A DNA stretch of 64,000 bases. It comes from Hohaiivirga grylli (GTDB taxonomy: Bacteria > Pseudomonadota > Alphaproteobacteria > Rhizobiales > Beijerinckiaceae). Below the pieces are notes generated by a model. The model made no database searches. It saw only the letters and a program-made list of their open reading frames with translations, and had not been told where the DNA came from. Positions 1 to 8,069 of the stretch are shown in pieces. Location of the stretch: the NCBI RefSeq assembly GCF_039655745.1, contig NZ_JBBYXI010000001.1, positions 62,001-126,000 of the forward strand, written 5' to 3'. How positions within the stretch are numbered: the first letter of the stretch is position 1; every line of letters begins with the position of its first letter. A program made the position numbers and the translations under genes.

Positions 1-1
1 T

Positions 2-145
2 CCGGAAACTCTGATCAGCCAGTTTATGGCTCCTGTTTATCAGGATGTTGTATCCGGCAAAGTCGAGGCAACCCCCAAAGAGCTGATCATTGCCACAATC
101 CGCAAGGTTGTTGATACCTACGCGCGCGCTGCCCGCCAGATATAA
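2..145 (+). CDS. C-terminal end of an unidentified protein (partial)
   Basis: The frame is open from the window edge and ends at TAA 143-145, giving the last 47 residues of a protein (start PETLISQF, end YARAARQI). The tail is charged and probably helical. I do not recognise the family. The gene converges on the LysR gene that follows, and a perfect hairpin lies 14 bases after the stop. That a real gene ends here is likely; its function is unknown from this fragment. Confidence 0.5.
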   Translation, partial: PETLISQFMAPVYQDVVSGKVEATPKELIIATIRKVVDTYARAARQI

Positions 146-159
146 AACCTTTTAAAGCT

Positions 160-191
160 GAGTGTATGGCAACTCACAATGCCATACACTC
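160..191. terminator. Hairpin between convergent genes
   Basis: A perfect 12-bp inverted repeat (GAGTGTATGGCA at 160-171, TGCCATACACTC at 180-191) encloses an 8-base loop. It lies after the stop of the first gene and its right arm overlaps the stop codon of the LysR gene from the other side. T-tracts are weak on both strands (TTTTAAA/TTTT on the minus side). A bidirectional terminator is the likely role. Confidence 0.6.
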
Positions 192-1068
192 ATATGTATT
201 CCGACCCGGAAAAATCCGTCTCTTCGACCAGTTGTACAAATTCCTGAACCGGGCTGAGCACTGATGCCTCATCCCGAAGAAGCATCCATGTTCCGCGTTC
301 AAGAAACGCACCTGAACGATAACGCATGGCTTCGACATGTAGCCCCTTATGCCCTTGTAAAATACGGGCAGGCAGGAAACCATAGCCTAAACCCACTTTC
401 ACCATTTCAAGACAGGCATCGACACGATCAACCACCATGCCGACCTGAGCCGGAACTGTAAATTGCTCAGCCCACCAGTTATCAATGAGCATCTGGTTCG
501 ATGGTTCACTGGTAAAATGAATTTGAGGCAGTTGAGGCAACTCTTCGATTGAAAATGGGTCTTTATGTACAACAAGGACGTTCTCTGAAAACAGTCGACG
601 TTTAATACCTGTCCAGTTCCAATCCTCTCGGATGAAGGCAATATGGATATCGTTCGCCAACAAACGATTCATTGTTTCCTTATCCCAGCCTGTATAGACG
701 CGGAATTCAACGTCAGGGTACCGCGCTTTAAATTCCTTGAGTAAGGGGGGCAAAAGATAGCGCGTAAAGAAATGTGATGCGCCAATCCGAAGTGTACCTG
801 CAGTTGCATTACGCATACTATCAAGCGTATCGCGAATACCCTCCAGCTCCCCGAGCACATGACGTGCTTTCCGAACAAGATATTCACCCTCGGCCGTGAA
901 CTGGACACCCTTTTTTCCTCTGACAACTGCCTGAACGCCAAAGAAATCCTCAATCAGCCGTAAACGGGTAGATAAGGCTGGCTGCGTCAGGTGCAGAACA
1001 TTTGATGCTTTGGTGATGCTTCCCTGCTCATGAAGAACCAGCAAGAGCTTCCAGTCCCGTTCATTCAT
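190..1068 (-). CDS. LysR-family transcriptional regulator
   Basis: This 292-residue protein has the usual LysR length. An N-terminal winged helix-turn-helix (about residues 4-60, with SITKASNVLHLTQPALSTRL as recognition region) is followed by an effector-binding domain from about residue 92 (GTLRIGASHFF). ATG 1068 is preceded by AAGG with 7-base spacing. The stop codon lies inside the hairpin shared with the upstream convergent gene. LysR proteins usually control a neighbouring divergent gene and themselves in response to a small ligand. The divergent neighbour here is only a 63-residue small protein, so target and ligand cannot be named. Confidence 0.9.
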   Translation of the reverse strand: MNERDWKLLLVLHEQGSITKASNVLHLTQPALSTRLRLIEDFFGVQAVVRGKKGVQFTAEGEYLVRKARHVLGELEGIRDTLDSMRNATAGTLRIGASHFFTRYLLPPLLKEFKARYPDVEFRVYTGWDKETMNRLLANDIHIAFIREDWNWTGIKRRLFSENVLVVHKDPFSIEELPQLPQIHFTSEPSNQMLIDNWWAEQFTVPAQVGMVVDRVDACLEMVKVGLGYGFLPARILQGHKGLHVEAMRYRSGAFLERGTWMLLRDEASVLSPVQEFVQLVEETDFSGSEYI

Positions 1069-1196
1069 CCCATCACCTTATTTGCTGCACACTCAAGATA
1101 GAAATATAAATTATTTTTATGATTTTCTATAAAATATTACAAATATATTTTTTAGATAAAAGCTTTTATGTTTTTCCCATCAAGACCAAACCGCAC

Positions 1197-1232
1197 TGAT
1201 CGCGGATCAACTGAAAGGTAGTTTCACCTACC
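1197..1232 (+). promoter_or_regulatory. Two short dyads in the leader of the 63-residue gene
   Basis: TGATC-gcg-GATCA (1197-1209) and GGTAG-tttcac-CTACC (1217-1232) lie just before the ribosome-binding site GGGAG (1238-1242). They could be regulator half-sites or small RNA hairpins. The remaining LysR/small-gene intergenic sequence (about 1085-1160) is very AT-rich, as a promoter region would be. Function is inference. Confidence 0.25.
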
Positions 1233-1248
1233 CCAATGGGAGATTGTC

Positions 1249-1440
1249 ATGAAGAAATTTCTGGAAACACTTGCCTGCATCATGAATGATACGTGGTATC
1301 GCGACTGTTACAAACACAAAGAGCCCAGAAAGCATGACAATACCGAGTTCATGTCAATGTTAGCCGGATTAATGGGCGACAAACGGCTGATGCCGGATAA
1401 ACAGCCCTTACCTCATAAACGGATTGCTGCTCATCAGTAA
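1249..1440 (+). CDS. Small hypothetical protein, 63 residues
   Basis: The gene starts at ATG 1249 with GGGAG 6 bases upstream and ends 20 bases before a strong terminator, so it has the full outline of a small expressed gene. The protein is basic and Lys/His-rich, with two N-terminal cysteines (LACIMNDTWYRDC) and no membrane segment or signal peptide. It resembles in size the short basic DUF1127-like proteins common in this order, but the characteristic C-terminal motif is not obvious. It is divergent from the LysR gene at 190-1068, which may regulate it. Confidence 0.55.
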   Translation: MKKFLETLACIMNDTWYRDCYKHKEPRKHDNTEFMSMLAGLMGDKRLMPDKQPLPHKRIAAHQ

Positions 1441-1460
1441 GCAATCATCCTCCCAGGAAA

Positions 1461-1489
1461 GCGCCTCCCACAAGGAGGCGTTTTCTTTT
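1461..1489 (+). terminator. Rho-independent terminator
   Basis: Stem CGCCTCC (1462-1468) pairs with GGAGGCG (1474-1480) around a CACAA loop and is followed by TTTTCTTTT. It ends the 63-residue small gene. Confidence 0.85.
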
Positions 1490-1599
1490 GCTCCTTCCCA
1501 GCCAGCACATACTTCAACCCAGACCAGTAAATTACGCATGCCGCAGCATTCGGTTATGCCCTATAATAAAGGCATTGAGAAAAGAGCGATATTTTTACC

Positions 1600-1779
1600 A
1601 TGCTGAATTTCATTTTAGGTGCTCTGGTTGCCATGCTGACCAGCCTAGTCGGTATTTCCTTATGGCTCAGGACAAAATTTTCAGGAAGCAAAATCAAACA
1701 GGCTGCTGATGACGCAATCAGGGAATTGCACCACATCGACCACATGATGGAAGCTAAAGTTTACCCGATTAAACGCTGA
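1600..1779 (+). CDS. Small single-span membrane protein, 59 residues
   Basis: ATG 1600 to TGA 1777-1779 encodes 59 residues. Residues 2-22 (start LNFILGALVAMLTSL) form one hydrophobic span, followed by a basic/amphipathic tail with His/Asp (HHIDHMM) and ending PIKR. The stop abuts the stop of the convergent LysR gene at 1780 without a gap. The ribosome-binding site is weak (AAGAG about 15 bases upstream), so the call rests on the clean membrane span and the exact fit between flanking genes. Family not recognised; it would act in the inner membrane. Confidence 0.45.
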   Translation: MLNFILGALVAMLTSLVGISLWLRTKFSGSKIKQAADDAIRELHHIDHMMEAKVYPIKR

Positions 1780-2649
1780 CTACTGAATAGTCTGAGAGCG
1801 CATCCCTACGACCTCACGTATCAGATCTGTTAGTGTCTTTAATCCATCAACACGTGATGTTGGTGAAACCATCAGGCCCATACGGCATTTTCCCAGCTTA
1901 GGGAGCCCGGCTTCTTCTGAGACAACCCTGAAATCTCGGGGAATGATGCTTTCCGGCAGGGGCGTAACAGCAAGGCCAGCAGCCACGGCCTTGGAAATTG
2001 CCGCGTAGTTTCTGGAAGTTAGTGCATGCTTCATCGGTATGCCAGCTATCGTAAGCGCATCTTGTGCTGCAATACGCCATTCACATTCTTTACTACTAAG
2101 GGCAACAGGTAGAGGCCTTTCATACTCAATCGTATTATTTTTGGCAGCAACCCATAACAAGGGTTCTTCTCTTAGAATTTCGATATCCGCATCCGTCATA
2201 TCAGAGAGAACTGTTAAAAGTGCAACGTCCAGATCACCAGAGTTAATCTGTTCAACCAACTGCGTACTGCTTTCACAACTGACAAGCATCTCAGCTAACG
2301 GATGACGCATGGAAAAACACGACATGATATCTGAGAAAAAGGCTTCTGCGTAATCATCCGGAATACCAAACCGGATTCGACCTCTTAACCCTTTACCAGA
2401 AATAGCCTCAAGCGCCACTGCTTCAGTATGCAGAATGTTACGGGCGTATTCTATTAACTGCTCACCACTCTCTGTTAAACGCGCACCACGCCCGGCTTTT
2501 GCAAATAATGCTTTACCGAGCATCTCTTCCAAACGTCTGATATGCATGGATACGGCAGATTGTGTCTTGTTCACGCGCTGGGCTGCACGTGTAAAACTGC
2601 CGGTATCAACAATCGCAATGAAACTGCGGAGCTGGTCAGTATCAAACAT
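1780..2649 (-). CDS. LysR-family transcriptional regulator
   Basis: The protein has 289 residues. The LysR helix-turn-helix covers about residues 3-60 (SFTRAAQRVNKTQSAVSMHI), and the substrate-binding-like domain begins near residue 92 (GRIRFGIPDDYAE). ATG 2649 lies just after a weak GAG-type ribosome site. A T-N11-A dyad (2687-2701) sits about 40 bases upstream and is the probable autoregulatory site. The divergent neighbour is a 68-residue gene at 2804, a possible target. Ligand unknown. Confidence 0.9.
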   Translation of the reverse strand: MFDTDQLRSFIAIVDTGSFTRAAQRVNKTQSAVSMHIRRLEEMLGKALFAKAGRGARLTESGEQLIEYARNILHTEAVALEAISGKGLRGRIRFGIPDDYAEAFFSDIMSCFSMRHPLAEMLVSCESSTQLVEQINSGDLDVALLTVLSDMTDADIEILREEPLLWVAAKNNTIEYERPLPVALSSKECEWRIAAQDALTIAGIPMKHALTSRNYAAISKAVAAGLAVTPLPESIIPRDFRVVSEEAGLPKLGKCRMGLMVSPTSRVDGLKTLTDLIREVVGMRSQTIQ

Positions 2650-2686
2650 TCATTGATCTCATTTAGCGATGAATATTATTCCAAAC

Positions 2687-2701
2687 ATTCGTTAGACGAA
2701 T
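2687..2701. promoter_or_regulatory. Candidate LysR box (T-N11-A dyad)
   Basis: ATTCG-ttaga-CGAAT is a perfect dyad that fits the T-N11-A rule of LysR operators. It lies between the LysR gene (1780-2649) and the divergent small gene (2804). A second, shorter dyad GAAT-att-ATTC is nearby at 2671-2681. Binding is inferred. Confidence 0.4.
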
Positions 2702-2803
2702 AATTCGTATCACCGTATCTTACCATCATCAATCAGCATTTCGGAATAGGCCGGCGTGCGGACCTGAAACCTGAAAAACAGCATTTTCGGGAAGGGCGGA
2801 GCT

Positions 2804-3010
2804 ATGACTGACACCAATGTAAAGTTTAAGAACCCTATCCTTCGGATATTTCATTATCTGGGAACTGTGTTTACAAAGAGACCATCTCTTCAGAGCATGA
2901 CGGCTCAACAGCTTGAGAGTATGGGGCTTGAGCCACATACCTTGAAGCAGGCACAATCATACTCTGCAATATGGAACATCCCTGTCAAAAAAGACCCCGC
3001 ATCCTTTTGA
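2804..3010 (+). CDS. Small hypothetical protein, 68 residues
   Basis: ATG 2804 follows a good ribosome-binding site (GGGCGGAG, about 4-base spacing). The protein is basic, with an aromatic N-terminal half (RIFHYLGTVF) and a C-terminal part, LQSMTAQQLESMGLEPHTL, that distantly recalls the 'LSDRELADIG' motif of short DUF1127 proteins. The last codons and stop lie inside the terminator hairpin of the convergent leucine operon, an overlap that must constrain both. Function unknown. Confidence 0.5.
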   Translation: MTDTNVKFKNPILRIFHYLGTVFTKRPSLQSMTAQQLESMGLEPHTLKQAQSYSAIWNIPVKKDPASF

Positions 3011-3020
3011 AAGCGGGGTC
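2987..3020 (-). terminator. Terminator of the leucine catabolic operon
   Basis: GACCCCGC (2993-3000) pairs with GCGGGGTC (3013-3020). Read on the minus strand the hairpin is followed by TTTTTT (2992-2987). It therefore ends the minus-strand operon whose last gene stops at 3054. The loop contains the stop codon of the convergent small gene. Confidence 0.8.
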
Positions 3021-3053
3021 CGGCTAGTCTGCCGAAATCTAAGTTTCTTGAAA

Positions 3054-3920
3054 CTAAGAACGGTTCTGCTTCATCATATCAATGATCTTTCTTGCAGCAC
3101 GTTCATGTGGCTTATCAATCATTCGCCCATTGACTGTCACAACTCCCGCCTGAGGATTAGCGGCAAAAGCTGCCAGAACCATTTCCGCCCACTCAATCTC
3201 TTCCGGAGCTGGCGTAAATGTATCATTCACCACATCAATGTGGCTTGGGTGAATAACGGCTTTAGCGGCAAAGCCATCCCGTCTGGCCGCAACAGCTTCT
3301 GCCGTTACAACTGACAAATCCTTGATAACCGGGCAAATCGTATCAATTGCGACAACTTCCGCGGCAGCGGCAGCCATCAGGCATAAATTGCGGGCAAGCC
3401 GAAAAGGCTCCGTATGGATCCCATCAATATTATTGGTTGTTGCGCCGAGTGAAGCCGCGAGATCTTCAGCGCCCCACATCAAGCCCCAAAGGCGTTTATC
3501 AGCCCGCCGGTAACTCTCCAGACCAAATATTGCACTCGCACTCTCGGTTGCAATCGCAATGACTTTTGTCTCACCAACCGGGATATTATGTGCCATTTCT
3601 AGGGGTTCCAGATAATAGGATAACCGGGCAATACTATCGGCACCATCCGCTTTGGGTAAAACAATGCCATCAGGCTTTAGAGGCATAACCGCAGCCAGAT
3701 CAGCAAATGTCATCTCTGTCTCAAGGGCATTAACGCGAACAAACAGCTTCTGATCATTCCGCTCGGTCTGTAACATCTCACAAACAATCTTACGGGCAGC
3801 CTCCTTGTTATCAAGTGCAACGGCATCTTCCAGATCAAGGATCAAGGCGTCAGCATGACCAGAGCGGGCCTTGGTAAATTTATGCAGGCTATCCCCCGGT
3901 ACGAACAGAAATGAACGCAT
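3054..3920 (-). CDS. CitE-like CoA-ester lyase (HpcH/HpaI aldolase family)
   Basis: This 288-residue TIM-barrel protein has the CitE/malyl-CoA lyase signatures: LFVPGD (5-10), DLEDAV (29-34), a substrate-Arg/Glu region VRVNALETE (61-69), GIVLPKAD (85-92) and the metal-binding WGAEDLAAS (149-157). It overlaps maoC by one base (TGATG), so the two are translationally coupled. Known: a CitE-type enzyme of Mycobacterium tuberculosis (Rv2498c), in a neighbourhood with the same gene set, cleaves hydroxy-methylglutaryl-CoA and citramalyl-CoA. Inferred: it performs the last step of leucine breakdown, replacing classical HMG-CoA lyase, which is not encoded in this operon. A malyl- or citramalyl-CoA lyase/thioesterase is the alternative. 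Confidence 0.8.
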   Translation of the reverse strand: MRSFLFVPGDSLHKFTKARSGHADALILDLEDAVALDNKEAARKIVCEMLQTERNDQKLFVRVNALETEMTFADLAAVMPLKPDGIVLPKADGADSIARLSYYLEPLEMAHNIPVGETKVIAIATESASAIFGLESYRRADKRLWGLMWGAEDLAASLGATTNNIDGIHTEPFRLARNLCLMAAAAAEVVAIDTICPVIKDLSVVTAEAVAARRDGFAAKAVIHPSHIDVVNDTFTPAPEEIEWAEMVLAAFAANPQAGVVTVNGRMIDKPHERAARKIIDMMKQNRS

Positions 3921-4375
3921 CAGGCCACCTCACGTTTCCGCATAAGTCCAACACGTTTGCAGATAGCAACAACATCACCATTCTGTTTTGTACAGCTATG
4001 CTCAAACTCAACCAGCCCGGCATCAGGACGGGATTTACTCTCTCGCTTGGAAAGGACCTTTGTATGACTACGCAATGTATCGCCTGCAAAGACGGGTTTT
4101 GGAAAACGAACCTCAGACATCCCCAGGTTACCGATTGTCGTACCAAGCGTTGTATCCTGAACACTCATACCCACCATAATAGCCAATGTGTACATACTAT
4201 TGAATAATGGCTTTCCCCATTCAGTCTGGGCTGCAAAATGCGCATCAATATGTAATGGCTGCGGATTATGTGTCATCAGACTGAAGGTAATATTGTCAGA
4301 TTCAGTTACCGTTCTGGATACCTCATGGTGAAACTCCATCCCCACTTCGAAGTCTTCATAATAGAGACCTGCCAT
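3920..4375 (-). CDS. MaoC-family enoyl-CoA hydratase
   Basis: The protein is a single 151-residue hot-dog domain. The hydratase region THNPQPLHIDAHFA (35-47) carries the expected Asn37, His42 and Asp44. ATG 4375 is preceded by GGAGAG. It lies 33 bases after the biotin-carboxylase subunit gene and overlaps the lyase start. Known: MaoC proteins hydrate trans-2-enoyl-CoAs with (R) stereochemistry. Inferred: it hydrates 3-methylglutaconyl-CoA in place of the crotonase-type LiuC, giving the (R)-hydroxy ester that a CitE-type lyase could cleave. Confidence 0.82.
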   Translation of the reverse strand: MAGLYYEDFEVGMEFHHEVSRTVTESDNITFSLMTHNPQPLHIDAHFAAQTEWGKPLFNSMYTLAIMVGMSVQDTTLGTTIGNLGMSEVRFPKPVFAGDTLRSHTKVLSKRESKSRPDAGLVEFEHSCTKQNGDVVAICKRVGLMRKREVA

Positions 4376-4408
4376 TTCTCTCTCCTAAAACTATGATAAC
4401 CGATGATT

Positions 4409-6445
4409 TTAAACGGTTTCCAGAACAATCAGTTCTGCACTTTCTTCAACCTGATCCCCAGAATGGCAGCGAACCTGTGCAACCTTTGCATCTTGAGATG
4501 CTTTCAAGGCATGCTCCATTTTCATGGCTTCAACGATGACGAGTATTTCACCCGCTACAACTTCCTGTCCCGGCTCGACCAAAACAGAAATAACCCGTCC
4601 AGGCATTGGTGATTTAATGGCACCATCTGCCGCCCCATCATCGCCTGTTCCATAGTCTTTCCGCGTTTCCAGAACGAAACGCCCGCGCCCATTCTGCTCC
4701 AGAACAGAGAGATTCTGGCCACTCCTGAACCAGAGTGCATGACAGACAAGATCATCAATCTGACCACTCAGACGATTACCTTCCAGAGTGCCCGTTACAT
4801 TGAGACGTGCACCGTCCGGGAGCTGTAAGAGCAAATGACCACCCTGCCATGTTGCCAATACCGATATCTCCCGCTCCCCATCACGCAGACGAATAACCTC
4901 CTCAACAGGAAGGTTGAGGCGCCAGTTCCGAGCATGATCCCATGGGTCAACATACCCTTTGACTGCCTGAGCAGCTGCTGCCTGATTAACCCGATCAAAC
5001 AGGATACCGGAAACGGCGAGCGCCAGCTTTCGGTTATTCTGCTCAGCCTGCCCTAACAAGGTTTCCCTGTTACGCTCAATAAAACCGGTATCAGGGGCAC
5101 CGGTTATAAATTCATCACTCCTGATAATCCGTTCAAGAAAGGCAATGTTACTGGTAATGCCGCCAACATAGGTTTCAGCCAGCGCTTTTTGCATTGCAAA
5201 AATAGCGGCTTCCCTGTCTGTGCCATAGGCAATGATTTTCGCGATCATCGGGTCATAGAATACCGAGATAAGGGAGCGCTCATTAACACCGGTATCAACC
5301 CGAATACTGTCAGACGTATTTGGCAAGGCCAATGCTGTCAGCTGACCACTTTGTGGCAAAAACTCCTGTTCCGGATTTTCGGCATAGAGCCGCACTTCAA
5401 GAGCGTGACCTTTCTGGTGAATATCTTTCTGCATTAAAGGAAGGGGCGCGCCCGCTGCCACCTCAAGCTGCCAGGCAACCAGATCAAGACCCGTAATCAT
5501 TTCAGTGACCGGATGCTCAACCTGCAAGCGGGTGTTCATCTCCATGAAATAGAATTGCTGATCAGCTTCTGAATAAAGAAACTCGATTGTTCCCGCACCC
5601 ACGTAGTTAATGGCTTTTGCAGCCGTTACAGCCGCCTGATGCAGCTTCTCTCGGACTTCATCAGGAATACCGGGAGCAGGCGCCTCCTCAACAACCTTCT
5701 GGTGGCGGCGCTGAACCGAACAGTCCCGATCGTAGAGATGCACGCAATTACCATAGCTGTCGGCAAACACCTGCACCTCAACATGCCGAGGCTTAATCAG
5801 GTATCGCTCAAGCAGGACATGATCATCACCGAAGGATGACAGCGCCTCGCGCTTTGCGCTGGCGAGCGCTTCATCAAATTCTTCGTGTGCAGAGACAACT
5901 TTCATCCCCTTGCCGCCACCACCAGCAGACGCTTTAATCAGCAGCGGGTAACCGATTTTATCAGCATATTCCTTCAAGACATGAGGTGACTGATCTTCAC
6001 CGTGGTATCCCGGCACCAAAGGCACATTTGCCTTTTCCATGAGCGCTTTGGCTCGTGCCTTCTCACCCATGGCATGAATGGCAGATGCTGGTGGCCCAAC
6101 AAAAATGATACCCTCGGCCTGACAACGCTCGGAAAAATCAGCATTCTCTGACAGAAAACCATAACCAGGGTGAACGGCTTCTGCGCCAGATCGTTTGGCG
6201 ACATCCAGAATTACATCCTGTTTTAGATAGCTCTGTTTCGCTTCACTCGGGCCAATCCAGTAAGCTTCATCAGCCTGCGCAACATAAGGGGCATCTCTAT
6301 CCGCGTCAGAGAATACGGCAACAGTTGCAATCCCAAGCCGCTTGGCTGTGCGTATAATCCGGGAGGCAATTTCTCCACGATTAGCAATCAGCAATTTACG
6401 CGGCAGCCTGACTGAGGCGGGAGACATTTTGGAATGAATAGTCAT
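4409..6445 (-). CDS. liuD: Acyl-CoA carboxylase biotin-containing alpha subunit (methylcrotonyl-CoA type)
   Basis: The protein has 678 residues, the usual size of methylcrotonyl/propionyl-CoA carboxylase alpha subunits. Seen: biotin-carboxylase N-domain (KLLIANRGEIASRI, 18-30), HPGYGFLSEN (92-101), ATP-grasp loop KASAGGGGKG (171-180), EMNTRLQVEHPVTE near 300, and a C-terminal biotinyl domain with EAMKME (biotinyl Lys near 642). ATG 6445 has AGGAG 7 bases upstream. It carboxylates its own biotin with bicarbonate and ATP; the beta subunit encoded just upstream transfers the CO2. Operon partners (isovaleryl-CoA dehydrogenase, MaoC, lyase) favour 3-methylcrotonyl-CoA as substrate over propionyl-CoA. 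Confidence 0.9.
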   Translation of the reverse strand: MTIHSKMSPASVRLPRKLLIANRGEIASRIIRTAKRLGIATVAVFSDADRDAPYVAQADEAYWIGPSEAKQSYLKQDVILDVAKRSGAEAVHPGYGFLSENADFSERCQAEGIIFVGPPASAIHAMGEKARAKALMEKANVPLVPGYHGEDQSPHVLKEYADKIGYPLLIKASAGGGGKGMKVVSAHEEFDEALASAKREALSSFGDDHVLLERYLIKPRHVEVQVFADSYGNCVHLYDRDCSVQRRHQKVVEEAPAPGIPDEVREKLHQAAVTAAKAINYVGAGTIEFLYSEADQQFYFMEMNTRLQVEHPVTEMITGLDLVAWQLEVAAGAPLPLMQKDIHQKGHALEVRLYAENPEQEFLPQSGQLTALALPNTSDSIRVDTGVNERSLISVFYDPMIAKIIAYGTDREAAIFAMQKALAETYVGGITSNIAFLERIIRSDEFITGAPDTGFIERNRETLLGQAEQNNRKLALAVSGILFDRVNQAAAAQAVKGYVDPWDHARNWRLNLPVEEVIRLRDGEREISVLATWQGGHLLLQLPDGARLNVTGTLEGNRLSGQIDDLVCHALWFRSGQNLSVLEQNGRGRFVLETRKDYGTGDDGAADGAIKSPMPGRVISVLVEPGQEVVAGEILVIVEAMKMEHALKASQDAKVAQVRCHSGDQVEESAELIVLETV

Positions 6446-6454
6446 GAATATCTC

Positions 6455-8062
6455 CTACATCCGGAAGATGCCGAACTTGGTCGGCTTGATCGGGGCATTC
6501 ATTGCAGCGGATAAGGCAAGCCCAAGGGTCATCCGTGTATCTGCCGGGTCAATCACACCATCATCCCATAAGCGGGCACTGGCGTAATAAGGGTGTCCCT
6601 GCTCTTCATACTGGTTACGAATTGGCATCTTGAATGCCTCTTCCGCTTCAGCACTCCAGTTTTCTCCAGCAGCTGTTGCCCTATCGCGTTTGACCTGAGC
6701 CAGAACATTAGCGGCCTGATCACCACCCATGACGGAGATACGCGCATTCGGCCACATCCATAAGAAACGTGGTCCATAGGCACGACCACACATTCCATAG
6801 TTTCCGGCACCAAAAGAACCGCCAACAATCACTGTCAGTTTTGGCACATTGGCACAGGCTACAGCCGTCACAAGTTTGGCGCCATCTTTGGCAATGCCGC
6901 CGTTCTCGTATTTTTTACCGACCATAAAGCCCGTAATATTCTGCAGGAAGATCAGCGGAATACCGCGCTGACAGCACAGCTCGACAAAATGCGCACCCTT
7001 GAGTGCGGATTCAGAAAACAGGATGCCATTATTGGCAATAATACCAACCGGATGACCGAAGATGTGGGCCGTTCCGCAAACAAGTGTTGTTCCGTAAAGC
7101 GCCTTGAATTCTTCAAACTCGCTGCCATCAACGATACGGGCAATGAGCTCGCGAATATCATAAGGCTTACGGGTATCCGCTGGTACGAGCCCATATAAAT
7201 CATCGGCCGGATAAAGCGGCTCTACCGTTTCCCGCATGGCAAGCTGAGGCTGTTTATGACGGTTCAGATGCGCAATGATATCGCGAGCGATCATCAAGGC
7301 ATGAGTATCATCCTGCGCATAATGATCTGTCACACCAGAAATACGGGAGTGGACATCCGCCCCACCCAGCTCTTCTGCTGTCACAACCTCACCAGTTGCC
7401 GCTTTCACAAGAGGCGGCCCGCCCAAGAAGATCGTTCCCTGATTTTTGACAATAACCGCTTCATCACTCATGGCCGGCACATAGGCACCACCAGCCGTGC
7501 AGGACCCCATAACAACAGCAATCTGCGGAATACCTTCGGCAGACATGGTTGCCTGATTATAGAAAATCCGCCCAAAGTGCTCTTTATCAGGGAAGACATC
7601 ATCCTGACTTGGAAGATGCGCTCCACCACTATCGACGAGGTAAATACAGGGCAGGTTGTTTTCCCGGGCAATCTCCTGCGCCCGTAAATGCTTCTTGACC
7701 GTCAGGGGATAATACGTCCCGCCCTTAACTGTCGGGTCATTGGCAACAATCACACATTCCTGACCGGAGACCCGGCCAATACCAGCTATCATGCCAGCAG
7801 CAGGTACATAATCATCATAGACCTTATAGGCGGCCAGCTGCGAAAACTCGAGAAACGGGCTGCCTGCATCAAGCAATGTGCGGATACGTTCCCTCGGGAG
7901 GAGCTTGCCACGGTCTTTATGACGTTTCAGAGCTGCCTCACCACCACCTTTACCAATTTCGGCCACAACCTGTTTCAGGTCATCGACAGCAGCAGTCATG
8001 ATCTTGCAGTTTTCGGCGAACTCTTCGCTCCGGCGATCTATTTTTGTTTTGAGGATGGGCAT
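6455..8062 (-). CDS. liuB: Acyl-CoA carboxylase carboxyltransferase beta subunit (methylcrotonyl-CoA type)
   Basis: I place the start at ATG 8062 (MPILKTKIDRR), with GAGGAAG just upstream, giving 535 residues as usual for the family. An upstream in-frame ATG would overlap liuA. Crotonase-fold carboxyltransferase features include RERIRTLLD (about 57-65), the oxyanion region MGSCTAGGAYVPAMSDE and the C-terminal GGSFGAGNYGMCGRAY with FLWMWPNARISVMGG, typical of the MccB branch. It works with the biotin subunit to turn 3-methylcrotonyl-CoA into 3-methylglutaconyl-CoA. Only 7 bases separate it from liuA and 9 from liuD. Confidence 0.9.
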   Translation of the reverse strand: MPILKTKIDRRSEEFAENCKIMTAAVDDLKQVVAEIGKGGGEAALKRHKDRGKLLPRERIRTLLDAGSPFLEFSQLAAYKVYDDYVPAAGMIAGIGRVSGQECVIVANDPTVKGGTYYPLTVKKHLRAQEIARENNLPCIYLVDSGGAHLPSQDDVFPDKEHFGRIFYNQATMSAEGIPQIAVVMGSCTAGGAYVPAMSDEAVIVKNQGTIFLGGPPLVKAATGEVVTAEELGGADVHSRISGVTDHYAQDDTHALMIARDIIAHLNRHKQPQLAMRETVEPLYPADDLYGLVPADTRKPYDIRELIARIVDGSEFEEFKALYGTTLVCGTAHIFGHPVGIIANNGILFSESALKGAHFVELCCQRGIPLIFLQNITGFMVGKKYENGGIAKDGAKLVTAVACANVPKLTVIVGGSFGAGNYGMCGRAYGPRFLWMWPNARISVMGGDQAANVLAQVKRDRATAAGENWSAEAEEAFKMPIRNQYEEQGHPYYASARLWDDGVIDPADTRMTLGLALSAAMNAPIKPTKFGIFRM

Positions 8063-8069
8063 GGCTTCC

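Noticed and set aside
1098..1130. LysR operator in the AT-rich region upstream of the first LysR gene (ATAGAAA/TTTCTAT)
   Set aside because: The 7-bp arms are separated by 19 bases within low-complexity A/T sequence, where such matches are expected by chance.
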